A model generated the notes under the pieces. It made no database searches. It saw only the letters and a program-made list of their open reading frames with translations, and had not been told where the DNA came from. Positions 16,873-25,784 of a DNA stretch of 64,000 nt are shown here, piece by piece; position 1 is the stretch's first letter, and every line of letters starts with the position of its first letter. This DNA comes from Virgibacillus litoralis. Its GTDB lineage: Bacteria; Bacillota; Bacilli; Bacillales; Amphibacillaceae. The translations under genes and the position numbers were made by a program. The stretch covers positions 62,001-126,000 of the forward strand of contig NZ_JAGGKK010000012.1 of the NCBI RefSeq assembly GCF_017873675.1, given 5' to 3'.

Positions 16873-18834
16873 TTAACTTGCAAAATATTCCTCTATTATA
16901 TCCTTTAATAATGCTTCTGCATCATCTATTGTCGTATCTTCAATTTGAGTGGCAGCGTTTGTTAAATGCCCACCACCATTCATTTTTTCCATGATAATCT
17001 GAACATTTACTTCTCCAAGTGAACGAGCACTGATACCGATTCGGCCATCACTTCGTTCTGATATCACAAATGATGCGTTAATACCGCTCATCGTTAGGAG
17101 CGTATCCGCTGCCTGTGCTATTAATACGCCACCATATATTTCTTCTGGTTTTCCTTTGGAAATAGCAATCGAATCCCGATAAACTTCAGCACGCTCGATT
17201 AGTTTACTGCGTTTAATATATATATCCAAATCTTCCTTCATAAATTGCTGTACCAACACGGTATCTGCACCTTTTGATCGTAAATAAGATGCCGCATCGA
17301 ACGTACGCGAACCTGTTCGTAATGTGAAACTTTTGGTATCTACAATAATCCCCGCCAATAATGCTGTAGCTTCAAGCATTTTTAATTTAAGGCTTTTTGG
17401 CTGATATTCCAGTAATTCAGTAACCAGTTCCGCTGTAGAGGATGCATATGGCTCCATATAAACGAGCGTTGGATTATCAATAAATTCCTCTGCACGCCGA
17501 TGGTGGTCAATAACAACTTTATACTCACTTTTACTCAACAAGCGCTGATTCGAGACCATCGATGGCTTGTGTGTATCAACAACTACAATAAGACTTCTGC
17601 TCGTTATTACTGCTTCCGATTCCTCCGGGTCTATGAAATGTTCCCATAGCTCTTCATCCTCTTTTATTCCCTCAACAAGTCGGTAAACACCTGTATCTAC
17701 GTCATCTGGATCCAATACAATATATCCTTCAACACCATTGGTCTTAGCAATATTTAATATACCAATTGCTGCACCAACCGAATCCATATCTGGTGATTTA
17801 TGGCCCATAATAATAACATTATCACTTTCTTTAATGAGTTCTTTTAGTGCATGGGAGATAACACGCGCCCGTACGCGGGTACGTTTTTCCATTGGGTTGG
17901 TACGTCCACCGTAAAAGCGAACTTTTCCAGCTTCATCTTTAATTGCAACCTGATCGCCACCCCGACCTAGTGCCAAATCAAGGCTCGATTGTGCTAATTC
18001 ACCAAGCGTTGGAAGTTCGACACTTCCTAGACCAATCCCAATACTCAATGTAATCGGAATGTTTTGTTCGGCATTAAGTTCACGTACTTCATCCAGAATA
18101 TCAAATTTTGATTTTTCCAGCTGATCCAGAATTTCTTTTGTCGAAACAGCCAGAAAGCGATCCTGAGACGTTCGTTTCATATATATTCCATAATCATGTG
18201 CCCAATTATTTAACACAGAGGTAACCTTTGAATTTAATTGACTCTTTAACGTATCATCCATGTTTTGAGTAATTTCCTCGTAGTTATCAAGGAAAATTAC
18301 TAACAGAACAGTCTGCTCATTTTGGTATAGCGTTTGTATTTCCGATTGTGTCGTTCGGTCAAACAGATATAGTAACCGTTCTTCCTTCTTTATTGTTGTT
18401 TGAAATTCATATCCTTCCACATTGAACCATAATTCATCTTTACTTTCTTTAATTCTTGAAGTTAAATCATCAGATAGCGTATTAACTGATTTCCCAACTA
18501 AGGTATCATCATCAGCAAAACGGTTCATGTAAGGATTTGCCCATTCAATAAAATAATCTTCATTATACAGAATGATTCCTATTGGCATTTCCAACAAAGC
18601 CTCTTCCCCAACACGTTTAATTCGATGGGAAAGTGTAGCTATATATTCTTCAGTTTCATTCTGCAGAGTTCTTTCCGTTCTTATACTATAATAAATCGAC
18701 GCTGCTAATAGCAATGCCATCAATAATCCTAGCATCCATTGGAAATACCAAATAAATCCAAGCAATGTAATGGACAAAAGGTAAATGACCCATAAGTGTC
18801 TGCTAAGTTTTGGTCTCCTTTGTAAATCGTGCAT
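16873..18834 (-). CDS. gdpP: GdpP, cyclic-di-AMP phosphodiesterase
   Basis: A 653-residue membrane enzyme that hydrolyses c-di-AMP to pApA, controlling potassium, osmotic and wall homeostasis. Two membrane helices (about 12-50) are followed by a heme-binding PAS-like domain (about 70-160) and a degenerate GGDEF domain (about 170-300). The DHH phosphoesterase domain has Asp349-x-Asp351, Asp420 and DHH 443-445. A DHHA1 domain ends with the substrate motif GGGH near residue 622. All catalytic residues are present. It lies 29 bases after yybS and upstream of rplI. Confidence 0.95.
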   Translation of the reverse strand: MHDLQRRPKLSRHLWVIYLLSITLLGFIWYFQWMLGLLMALLLAASIYYSIRTERTLQNETEEYIATLSHRIKRVGEEALLEMPIGIILYNEDYFIEWANPYMNRFADDDTLVGKSVNTLSDDLTSRIKESKDELWFNVEGYEFQTTIKKEERLLYLFDRTTQSEIQTLYQNEQTVLLVIFLDNYEEITQNMDDTLKSQLNSKVTSVLNNWAHDYGIYMKRTSQDRFLAVSTKEILDQLEKSKFDILDEVRELNAEQNIPITLSIGIGLGSVELPTLGELAQSSLDLALGRGGDQVAIKDEAGKVRFYGGRTNPMEKRTRVRARVISHALKELIKESDNVIIMGHKSPDMDSVGAAIGILNIAKTNGVEGYIVLDPDDVDTGVYRLVEGIKEDEELWEHFIDPEESEAVITSRSLIVVVDTHKPSMVSNQRLLSKSEYKVVIDHHRRAEEFIDNPTLVYMEPYASSTAELVTELLEYQPKSLKLKMLEATALLAGIIVDTKSFTLRTGSRTFDAASYLRSKGADTVLVQQFMKEDLDIYIKRSKLIERAEVYRDSIAISKGKPEEIYGGVLIAQAADTLLTMSGINASFVISERSDGRIGISARSLGEVNVQIIMEKMNGGGHLTNAATQIEDTTIDDAEALLKDIIEEYFAS

Positions 18835-18863
18835 ATAATCAGCTCCTACTACTTAACTCCCAT

Positions 18864-19811
18864 TTACTTCTTACCCTTTGAAATGCGATCTCTTAGTGAA
18901 AATCCTATATCAATTATACCTAAGAGACGTACAAAATAAAGGAAGAAAAAAGGGAAAAGTATTGTCAATATAACACTTACTACTGGTAGTGCTTTTGACT
19001 TGTTTTTCAGATGAGCATAGAAAAAAATAAAAGATAATCCTTGCAACGTCATTAACATTCCTGCAACTATCATCACATTGTTTACCGCCAAATATAACGT
19101 ACTCGATGGATCGAGTTCAAAAAATGTAAATATTAATGCGAAGAAATAAATCCAAATTAATGAAACCGGTAAGCGCAACATACGAAAAGGAGGAAATCCC
19201 AAATCCTTGCTGTCTAATCGGTTAATCACTTTATAGCTTACCCATTGAGCAATAAAAGCCATAAAAATCGCAATGAATGCTATTCCAGCTGGAACCAGCG
19301 TCGAAAGCATGCCAATCTGTTGCTCCAGCAACTCAATCTGTTCTTCCGCCTGATCCATAAAGCCAAACTGTCCCATTAACTCTTTAACCATTTGTACATA
19401 CTCGTTAAGTATTTGGTCAATTTCATTCATTAAATTCACTTGTAAAACGAATTGACTAAATACAAAAATAAATAAAAGCCCCACTACAAACCCTATCGTT
19501 CCTCTTCCCCAAGTTTCATACGCAGGTAACTTTTTATGAATAGCACTACCAAGCATTATACCACCAAGACCCATTAACACGGTTAACGGCAAGCTAACTA
19601 TCGTTGCAAAAAGAATCGATAATATAACCGCAACCCCAAACATTGAAAGAGAAGGCTTCCAATTATGTCTGGAAGCAAATGTGATAAAGGGTACTGGCAG
19701 TAAAAAGGTAGCAATTATTGTTATTACTGGAACAAAAGCTGCGATTAACAGCAATATAATATATATTGCTGTAAGCATGGCACCTTCTGTTAATATTTTT
19801 GATTGATTCAT
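18864..19811 (-). CDS. yybS: YybS-like integral membrane protein (DUF2232)
   Basis: About 315 residues with some seven or eight hydrophobic segments, of the DUF2232 family found next to gdpP in Bacillaceae. Its molecular role is not established; related proteins resemble energy-coupling or transport subunits. The ATG at 19811 (MNQSKILTEG) is preferred because AGGTG overlaps the upstream in-frame start at 19820. It is probably cotranscribed with gdpP. Confidence 0.85.
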   Translation of the reverse strand: MNQSKILTEGAMLTAIYIILLLIAAFVPVITIIATFLLPVPFITFASRHNWKPSLSMFGVAVILSILFATIVSLPLTVLMGLGGIMLGSAIHKKLPAYETWGRGTIGFVVGLLFIFVFSQFVLQVNLMNEIDQILNEYVQMVKELMGQFGFMDQAEEQIELLEQQIGMLSTLVPAGIAFIAIFMAFIAQWVSYKVINRLDSKDLGFPPFRMLRLPVSLIWIYFFALIFTFFELDPSSTLYLAVNNVMIVAGMLMTLQGLSFIFFYAHLKNKSKALPVVSVILTILFPFFFLYFVRLLGIIDIGFSLRDRISKGKK

Positions 19812-19902
19812 GTATTGCACCTACATATCTAATTAATTTATCTCATTACAATATGATAACACGATTTAGGCATTAATTGGTATTCGAATTAACTGATTCT
19901 AA

Positions 19903-19918
19903 TATTTCCCGGGTAATA
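19903..19918. promoter_or_regulatory. Candidate Noc-binding site
   Basis: TATTTCCCGGGTAATA matches the Noc-binding sequence TATTTCCCGGGAAATA at 15 of 16 bases. It lies between the divergent yybS and the plus-strand membrane protein gene, about 23 kb from oriC. Confidence 0.65.
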
Positions 19919-20041
19919 ACTTGTTGAATTTTGTAGACCAACAATAAAAGTCAACGAATTTTCAAGGTCAGGAAGCGATTTTATTATAGATTTTTATTAT
20001 AATGGAACTAATGCAAGATTCTATGAAGAAGGATGAACCTA

Positions 20042-20530
20042 ATGATTTTATTGCAAGCATTCTTAAACAGTGTTAAATTGCCAAATAAACAGGCAATGTT
20101 TAAATTAAATCGAATCGGAATGGACATTACTGTATTATATATGTCTATTCTTGTATTGCTTGTTTCTATTCCGTCGCTAATTGATCGACTAACAGCAACC
20201 GGTGGCGCAAGTGCTGACATGCAGTTATTTTTACTGTTCGTGTACTTTTTCTTATTTTATTACTTACCATTAATTATAATGGTTTTTCTGCTGCTTTCAC
20301 TAATTGCTTACATAGGAACGGGTATATCCCGGTTAATGAGACGTAAAATCAGATTCCCAATACTGTGGAAAATGAGTGCTTATACAGCGACGATTCCCTT
20401 TATATTATATACAATTATAGCTTTGATTTTTAAGGTAGATGTTATGTACTTATGGCTCTTCCTAATCTATTCAATTCTTTTTATAATTAAAATAATCACC
20501 ATTTATCCAAAGCGGAAAATTCGAAAATAG
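20042..20530 (+). CDS. Membrane protein, possibly DUF1189-like
   Basis: A 162-residue protein with about four hydrophobic segments (23-45, 60-95, 115-135, 138-155). The start region with KLPNKQAMFKL before the first helix resembles the beginning of DUF1189 proteins, though it is shorter than those I know. The first ATG (20033) lies inside the GGATG ribosome site, so the ATG at 20042 is preferred. It immediately precedes modA on the head-on strand and may be cotranscribed, but no role in molybdate uptake is evident. Confidence 0.6.
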   Translation: MILLQAFLNSVKLPNKQAMFKLNRIGMDITVLYMSILVLLVSIPSLIDRLTATGGASADMQLFLLFVYFFLFYYLPLIIMVFLLLSLIAYIGTGISRLMRRKIRFPILWKMSAYTATIPFILYTIIALIFKVDVMYLWLFLIYSILFIIKIITIYPKRKIRK

Positions 20531-20538
20531 GAGTTTTT

Positions 20539-21309
20539 TTGATGAAATATATCGTATACATTTTTCTTGCATTATCCCTACTGATTAATGCAGGCTGCAG
20601 CAATCAGGATAATACGAAAGAACATGAGCTCTTCATATCAGCTGCTTCAAGTTTATCCAATGTACTGTCAAAGCTAGCAGATGCGTATGAATCGGAACAT
20701 CCAGGTACGAAGCTTACATTAAACTATGGAGCTTCTGGTAAGCTTTCGCAGCAAATACAGCAAGGTGCACCTGTTGATTTATTTCTTTCAGCAGACCAAA
20801 AATGGATGGACAACCTAGCAGAGCAGAAAATGATTCTCGATGATACAAGAATAAATTTTACACAAAATAAACTTGTACTAGTCTCAACAAATAATGCTGA
20901 TCTATCCATTGATACATTGAAAGATTTATCTTCTAGCGGACTGGACCAAATAGCAATTGGAAACCCAGAAAGTGTACCTGCCGGAAGCTATGCAAAAGAA
21001 GCATTAACCGCAAGTGGAACTTGGAAAAGTATAAAAAGTCAGCTTGTTCACGCCAAAGATGTACGACAAGTGCTTACATACGTTGAGTCTGGAAATACTG
21101 ACATTGGATTTGTTTATGCCAGTGACCTGAATCGTTCCAAAATGGTAACAGAGGTTACTAAAATAGATGAATCGCTGTATAAGAGAATTGATTATCCTGC
21201 TGCTGTAATGACATCAAGTGACACCAAAGAAAAGGCAAAAGCATTTATCGACTTTCTGCAAACAGATGAAGCACAATCAATTTTGGCCGAATATGGATTT
21301 AACTCTTAA
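20539..21309 (+). CDS. modA: Molybdate ABC transporter substrate-binding lipoprotein
   Basis: A 256-residue periplasmic-type binding protein held to the outer membrane face by a lipobox ending NAGC at about Cys20. The mature part has the ModA signature SAASSL near its start, NYGASGKLSQQI and the late SGNTDIGFVYASD. These elements bind the molybdate or tungstate oxyanion. It is followed within 14 bases by modB, and the three mod genes form one operon. Confidence 0.93.
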   Translation: MMKYIVYIFLALSLLINAGCSNQDNTKEHELFISAASSLSNVLSKLADAYESEHPGTKLTLNYGASGKLSQQIQQGAPVDLFLSADQKWMDNLAEQKMILDDTRINFTQNKLVLVSTNNADLSIDTLKDLSSSGLDQIAIGNPESVPAGSYAKEALTASGTWKSIKSQLVHAKDVRQVLTYVESGNTDIGFVYASDLNRSKMVTEVTKIDESLYKRIDYPAAVMTSSDTKEKAKAFIDFLQTDEAQSILAEYGFNS

Positions 21310-21323
21310 AGGTGGGAACTGAA

Positions 21324-22001
21324 ATGGACTACACACCATTATTTCTATCACTGAAAATAGCCAGTATTGCAACAGCAATAGTTGTCATTATTGGCATTTT
21401 CCTTGCTAGAATTATTTCCCGCTATCGATTTCCTGGAAAGAGAATACTAGAATCATTGTTAATGCTTCCATTGGTTCTGCCACCTACTGTTGTTGGATTT
21501 GGTCTGCTTTATTTATTTGGCAAAAATGGCCCATTCGGAAGTTTATTACTAGATCTGTTTGGTATTCAGATTGTATTTACATGGTTTGGGGCAGTGTTAG
21601 CTGCAATTGTCGTTTCCTTTCCGTTAATGTATCAAAGTGCTGCCGCTTCTTTTCAAAATTATGATGTCAATATTGAAAATGCTGCATTGACGATGGGGGC
21701 ATCTAAGTGGACAGTTTTTTGGACAATAACCTTTCCACTGGCATGGCCCGGGTTATTAGCAGGATTAGTACTAACATTTGCTCGGGCACTTGGTGAGTTT
21801 GGCGCAACACTTATGATTGCCGGCTATATTCCAAATCAAACAGAAACAATCCCGCTTGCAATCTATTTTGCTGTTGATTCCGGGAATATGGATGCTGCAG
21901 TGTTTTGGGTGATCAGTATTGTTGCTGTTGGATTCACTGCCATTCTTTGGCTGAATTGGTGGAGCGGGCGGAATATTTTAAGATTTACAAGTGATAAATG
22001 A
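21324..22001 (+). CDS. modB: Molybdate ABC transporter permease
   Basis: About 225 residues with five or six membrane helices and the EAA-type loop AALTMGASKWTVFWTITFPLA that contacts the ATPase. It forms the membrane channel of ModABC. The conserved LPPTVVGFGLL segment near residue 50 is typical of ModB. A GTG at 21312 lies within the AAAGGTGGG ribosome site; the ATG at 21324 (MDYTPLF) is the better start. Confidence 0.93.
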   Translation: MDYTPLFLSLKIASIATAIVVIIGIFLARIISRYRFPGKRILESLLMLPLVLPPTVVGFGLLYLFGKNGPFGSLLLDLFGIQIVFTWFGAVLAAIVVSFPLMYQSAAASFQNYDVNIENAALTMGASKWTVFWTITFPLAWPGLLAGLVLTFARALGEFGATLMIAGYIPNQTETIPLAIYFAVDSGNMDAAVFWVISIVAVGFTAILWLNWWSGRNILRFTSDK

Positions 22002-22018
22002 TCTAGGTGGGTTGTATA

Positions 22019-22639
22019 ATGCTTTCATTGAAGATAAAGAAAATACTTAAAGCATACACACTTCATGCTGTGTTAAACGTTAGCGAGGAAATTACCGTAT
22101 TAACCGGACCATCTGGTGCTGGCAAAACCACAACATTGAACTGTATCTCAGGACTTATTCATCCTGATTCTGGTGAAATCGTATTAAATGACCGAGTGCT
22201 TTTTCAGGAAAAAGAAAAACCGATTCCTGTTCAAAAACGAAATATAGGATATGTATTTCAGGATTATGCCTTATTCCCTCACATGACCATAAGAGGGAAC
22301 ATCAACTACAGGATGAAAGATATCAAGCTTGTTAATACATTAGTTAACGTTGTTGGAATCGAACATATCCTTGAAAGTTACCCTGCTGAAATATCAGGTG
22401 GCGAGAAACAACGTGTAGCCCTCGTGAGAGCTTTAGCTACTAAGCCGGAGGCACTTCTGTTGGATGAGCCTTTTTCCTCCTTAGATGATGAGACAAAGGA
22501 AGAATGCCAGCAAGAACTACTCCGTCTGCATGCCATGTGGAAGATACCAATTATTATGGTTACCCATGACCTTAAAGAAGCGGAGAGACTTGGCGACCGT
22601 ATTCTAAGAATAGAGCAAGGGAAAATAATCGATAATTGA
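22019..22639 (+). CDS. modC: Molybdate ABC transporter ATP-binding protein, short form
   Basis: An ATPase of about 206 residues that powers ModAB. Walker A GPSGAGKTT, Q-loop VFQDYALFPH, signature ISGGEKQRVAL, Walker B ALLLDEPFSSLD and the switch His in VTHDL are all present. It lacks the C-terminal TOBE/Mop regulatory domain of classical ModC (about 350 residues), so molybdate feedback through that domain is absent. The start ATG at 22019 follows AGGTGGG; the GTG at 22007 lies in that site. Confidence 0.9.
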   Translation: MLSLKIKKILKAYTLHAVLNVSEEITVLTGPSGAGKTTTLNCISGLIHPDSGEIVLNDRVLFQEKEKPIPVQKRNIGYVFQDYALFPHMTIRGNINYRMKDIKLVNTLVNVVGIEHILESYPAEISGGEKQRVALVRALATKPEALLLDEPFSSLDDETKEECQQELLRLHAMWKIPIIMVTHDLKEAERLGDRILRIEQGKIIDN

Positions 22640-22696
22640 ATGATTGTTGCTATAGATATAAACTTCGAACATGGAAAAACAGCTTTAGTCTATGAC

Positions 22697-22869
22697 ACCG
22701 CTTCGGAAACATACCTCGTGCACCTTAGGGCAATGCTTAAGAGACCCACAGAGAGCATTTTGTATGCGAGGTAGCCTTAGGTGCGTCACGTCTGCATTAG
22801 CACGTCCTATACGTTGGAGGTTCATAGTAAGACCTAGGTGCGCGAATATATTCCAACCGCTTGGTCAGA
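22697..22869. repeat. Diverged element A-type palindrome
   Basis: Contains CCTCGTGCACCTTAGGG and, inverted, CCTAGGTGCGCGAATATATTCC, plus CACGTC and other short arms. The ends CCGCTTCGGAAA and TTCCAACCGC match the A family. It fills most of the gene-free stretch 22640-23060 after modC, followed by an element C copy and the rpsR terminator. Confidence 0.6.
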
Positions 22870-22910
22870 TATCTACACTAAATACAACAATTAATTACCT
22901 TAGTCCTTTA

Positions 22911-22994
22911 TTAGAAAACTTGGCTTATCGCCAAGCCGTAATAGATAAGCCTTAGTTGCACTTATGCAGTAAGAAAGGATTTATACTTAACTGC
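22911..22994 (+). repeat. Element C, forward
   Basis: Intact CTTGGC-TTATC-GCCAAG hairpin, AGATAAGCCTTAGTTGCACTTATGC and a slightly shortened second hairpin ending AACTGCC. It lies between the convergent modC and rpsR. Confidence 0.85.
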
Positions 22995-23003
22995 CAAATA
23001 CAG

Positions 23004-23055
23004 CAATAAAAAAGCCTTTTGATAGTTTTTACACTGTCAAAAGGCTTTTTATTGC
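23004..23055. terminator. Bidirectional terminator between modC and rpsR
   Basis: AATAAAAAAGCCTTTTGA and TCAAAAGGCTTTTTATT form a long stem with A-run and T-run flanks that work in both directions. It ends the rpsF-ssb-rpsR transcript. Confidence 0.85.
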
Positions 23056-23060
23056 TATTA

Positions 23061-23291
23061 TTACTCTGTTACATATGGCAATAATGCCATTGTACGAGAG
23101 CGTTTAATCGCTTTTGTAAGTTTACGTTGATATTTTGCAGAAGTTCCAGTTACACGACGAGGGAGAATTTTCCCGCGTTCTGAAATGAAACGTCTTAGTA
23201 AATCAACATCTTTATAATCGATGTGTGTAATTCCGTTGGCTGTGAAATAACACACTTTACGACGCTTTGCACGTCCGCGACGAGCTGCCAT
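23061..23291 (-). CDS. rpsR: 30S ribosomal protein S18
   Basis: A 76-residue basic protein that pairs with S6 on the platform of the small subunit. The motif [22 protein letters not shown] and C-terminal RAIKR-like region are typical. A single Cys near the start does not form a zinc site. Last gene of rpsF-ssb-rpsR. Confidence 0.97.
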   Translation of the reverse strand: MAARRGRAKRRKVCYFTANGITHIDYKDVDLLRRFISERGKILPRRVTGTSAKYQRKLTKAIKRSRTMALLPYVTE

Positions 23292-23329
23292 TAATACCCC
23301 TCCTTCTTTTTAGATTAACACTAATCTAT

Positions 23330-23812
23330 TTAGAATGGTAAATCATCGTCTGATATATCGATAGGCTCACCGTTGTTTTTGAACGGTTCCTCTTCGTTTT
23401 GATTTTGATTTTGATTTGTTTGGTTCTGATTCTGGTTTTGATTTTGATTTTGCTGGTATCCTGATGATTGTTGTCCACTGCTTTGTGAAGAACCTTTAGA
23501 TTCAAGGAATTGAACACTGTCTGCAACAACTTCCGTTACAAATACAGTTTTCCCATCTTTTCCTTCAAATGTACGCGTTTGTAAACGTCCATCGACACCA
23601 ATCAAACTGCCTTTTTTCATGTAATTTGCCAGGTTTTCTGCCGGTCTGCGCCAAACAACACAGTTGATAAAGTCAGCATCACGGTTACCTTGCTGATTTG
23701 AAAAAGGTCGATTAACTGCTATCGTAAAGTTGGCTACTGCCACTCCATTTGGTGTATAACGTAGATCAGGATCCTTCGTTAACCTGCCGACAAGCACGAC
23801 ACGATTCAACAT
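23330..23812 (-). CDS. ssb: Single-stranded DNA-binding protein
   Basis: A 160-residue tetrameric SSB protecting single strands during replication and repair. OB-fold over residues 1-106 ([18 protein letters not shown] at the start), then a Gln/Asn-rich flexible linker containing a short QNQNQ repeat, and the acidic tip DDDLPF that docks partner proteins. The ATG at 23812 (MLNRVVL) is chosen because GGGGTGG overlaps the earlier in-frame start at 23821. Confidence 0.97.
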   Translation of the reverse strand: MLNRVVLVGRLTKDPDLRYTPNGVAVANFTIAVNRPFSNQQGNRDADFINCVVWRRPAENLANYMKKGSLIGVDGRLQTRTFEGKDGKTVFVTEVVADSVQFLESKGSSQSSGQQSSGYQQNQNQNQNQNQTNQNQNQNEEEPFKNNGEPIDISDDDLPF

Positions 23813-23827
23813 CAGAACCACCCCTTA

Positions 23828-24118
23828 TTATTGATCATCTTCTCGAATTACCATATGACGAATAATATCATCAGAAAACTTAGCTAAGCGATCAAATTCA
23901 TTGATTGCATCTGCATCACTAGTAAAGTTAATGACTACATAATATCCATCACGATAATCATTGATTTCATATGCAAGACGTTTCTTGCCTTTTTCATCAA
24001 CTTTTTCAATCTCCGCCCCATTGTCAGTTAAAACTTTATTAAAGCGCTCAACTAAAGCTGTTTGAGCTTCGTCTTCAATATCTGGGCGGATGATATACAT
24101 GATTTCGTATTTTCTCAT
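23828..24118 (-). CDS. rpsF: 30S ribosomal protein S6
   Basis: A 96-residue ribosomal protein that binds 16S rRNA as a dimer with S18. [11 protein letters not shown] at the N-terminus and the KKRLAYEI motif are characteristic. AAGGAGGTG followed by six bases selects the ATG at 24118 over the in-frame GTG at 24127. It leads the rpsF-ssb-rpsR operon and its leader carries a candidate autoregulatory structure. Confidence 0.96.
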   Translation of the reverse strand: MRKYEIMYIIRPDIEDEAQTALVERFNKVLTDNGAEIEKVDEKGKKRLAYEINDYRDGYYVVINFTSDADAINEFDRLAKFSDDIIRHMVIREDDQ

Positions 24119-24133
24119 CCGGTACACCTCCTT

Positions 24134-24168
24134 TTGGTCTTAGCGGCTTCATTTAGTCAATGAAGCAA
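24134..24168 (-). promoter_or_regulatory. Candidate S6:S18 autoregulatory leader of rpsF
   Basis: In the RNA (minus strand) GCUUCAUU-gacua-AAUGAAGC forms a hairpin directly followed by CGCUAAGACC and then the ribosome site. A stem carrying an exposed CCG close to the rpsF start is the known feature bound by the S6:S18 complex in many bacteria. Confidence 0.5.
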
Positions 24169-24201
24169 GGAGTAATCTTGTTTCATTACTCACAACATCG
24201 T

Positions 24202-24230
24202 ATTATACCAAATCTTATTATAAAAAACAA
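24202..24230 (-). promoter_or_regulatory. sigma-A promoter of rpsF-ssb-rpsR
   Basis: On the minus strand TTGTTT, a 17-base spacer and a perfect TATAAT about 85-110 bases before rpsF. Confidence 0.7.
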
Positions 24231-24259
24231 CCATTCGAGGGATCCTGCTACGTTAAAGT

Positions 24260-25360
24260 TTACACATTAAAGCGAAAATGGATTACATCGCCATCTTTCA
24301 CGATATATTCTTTACCTTCTAATCGAACATTTCCTTTTTCACGTGCTTGCGCCATAGCCCCTGCATCCATAAGATGATCGTAGGATACGGTTTCGGCACG
24401 AATAAAACCTTTTTCAAAATCAGTGTGAATAATTCCCGCTGCCTGTGGTGCTTTTATTCCTTTACGGAAGGTCCATGCGCGCACTTCCTGTTCACCAGCT
24501 GTAAAATAGGTTGCCAAGCCCAATAGGTTATAAGAAGCTTTGATAAGCTTATCTAACCCAGATTCAGAAATACCTAAATCATCAAGAAACTCTTCCTTTT
24601 CCTCCTGATCAAGTTCAGCTATTTCTTCTTCAATTTTTGCACAAACTACAATTACCTCTGCACCTTCTTCTGCTGCATACTCTTTCACCCTTTGCACATA
24701 TTCATTTGCGTCAGGCTCGGTAATTTCTTCTTCACTTACATTTGCTACATATAGTGTTGGTTTACTAGTTAATAAATGTAGCCCTTTTACTATTTTCCAA
24801 TGTTCTTCTGAAAACTCCAAAGCTCGTACAGGTTTTTCTTCTTCAAGCCCTTCTTTAAGCTTAAGAAGAATATCATGCTCTGCAATAGCTTCCTTATCCT
24901 TCTGTCTAACAAGCTTTTCCACCCGTTGTATCCGTTTGTTTACAGATTCTAGATCAGCTAAAATAAGTTCAAGATTGATAATCTCGATATCATCTATTGG
25001 ATCAATTTTACCTGATACATGCGTAATATTATCATCTTGAAAACAACGCACAACTTGGCAGATTGCATCGACCTGGCGAATATGGGATAAAAATTGGTTT
25101 CCCAGTCCTTCCCCTTTACTCGCTCCTTTTACAATACCAGCAATATCGGTAAATTCGAATGCTGTTGGTACTGTTTTTTTCGGTTTTACTAATTCTGTTA
25201 ATTTATTTAAGCGATTGTCTGGTACTTCTACAATCCCTACATTTGGATCAATGGTTGCAAACGGATAGTTCGCAGCCTCTGCACCAGCTTGTGTAATTGC
25301 ATTAAACAATGTTGATTTACCAACATTGGGAAGCCCAACAATTCCTGCTGTTAAAGCCAT
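24260..25360 (-). CDS. ychF: Redox-sensitive ATPase/GTPase YchF (OLA1 family)
   Basis: A 366-residue Obg-like P-loop protein that binds ribosomes and tends to prefer ATP. G1 loop GLPNVGKST (8-16), DxxG in FTDIAGIVKGAS, a coiled insertion (about 130-200) and a C-terminal TGS domain (about 280-366) are present. In place of the NKxD box it has VANVSEEE, as in the YchF subfamily. Conserved position near rpsF in Bacillaceae. Confidence 0.95.
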   Translation of the reverse strand: MALTAGIVGLPNVGKSTLFNAITQAGAEAANYPFATIDPNVGIVEVPDNRLNKLTELVKPKKTVPTAFEFTDIAGIVKGASKGEGLGNQFLSHIRQVDAICQVVRCFQDDNITHVSGKIDPIDDIEIINLELILADLESVNKRIQRVEKLVRQKDKEAIAEHDILLKLKEGLEEEKPVRALEFSEEHWKIVKGLHLLTSKPTLYVANVSEEEITEPDANEYVQRVKEYAAEEGAEVIVVCAKIEEEIAELDQEEKEEFLDDLGISESGLDKLIKASYNLLGLATYFTAGEQEVRAWTFRKGIKAPQAAGIIHTDFEKGFIRAETVSYDHLMDAGAMAQAREKGNVRLEGKEYIVKDGDVIHFRFNV

Positions 25361-25454
25361 TCAACTTTCACTCCTTAAGGATTTCATTCATATGAACGCG
25401 TTAGTCATATCAATTATAGATACAAGATGTTAAATTGACAAGCAATGAAAAAGT

Positions 25455-25484
25455 AAAAATAAGCAATTATAATTGCTTATTTTT
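25455..25484. terminator. Perfect palindromic terminator after the DUF951 gene
   Basis: A 30-base perfect palindrome (AAAAATAAGCAATTA and its complement) ends in T-runs on either strand. It separates mscS-DUF951 from ychF. Confidence 0.8.
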
Positions 25485-25572
25485 ATAGAGTGCCACCGCA
25501 ATTTTCAATTTTCATTGATCATACCACAACTATAATTAATTTTTTTAGACACTTAAAAGAATTTTAGACAAA

Positions 25573-25770
25573 TTATTCTTCTGCCTTCACAAGTATTTTT
25601 TTCATCTTTTTAGCGAATTCTTTCCGTGGAATCATGACGCTGTGATCGCATCCCATACACTTAATTCGGATGTCCATACCCATTCGAACAATTTTCCAGC
25701 GATTTTCGCCACAAGGATGCTGTTTCTTCATCTGAACAATATCATTTAATTCAAATTGTTTATCCGACAT
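25573..25770 (-). CDS. DUF951 small protein (YyzM-like)
   Basis: A 65-residue protein of the DUF951 family. It has the typical Lys-Lys-His-Pro-Cys-Gly motif, then WKIVRMGMDIRIKC and GCDHSVMIPR. The Cys and His residues in CG and C..C..H suggest metal binding or an S1/SH3-like nucleic-acid fold, but the function is unknown. It follows the mscS gene by 14 bases and is conserved next to ychF. Confidence 0.88.
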   Translation of the reverse strand: MSDKQFELNDIVQMKKQHPCGENRWKIVRMGMDIRIKCMGCDHSVMIPRKEFAKKMKKILVKAEE

Positions 25771-25784
25771 GTCGGACCCCCCTT

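Noticed and set aside
22692-22955. 87-codon plus-strand ORF after modC
   Set aside because: Runs through a diverged palindromic repeat and part of element C; Cys/Arg-rich composition is an artefact of the repeat.
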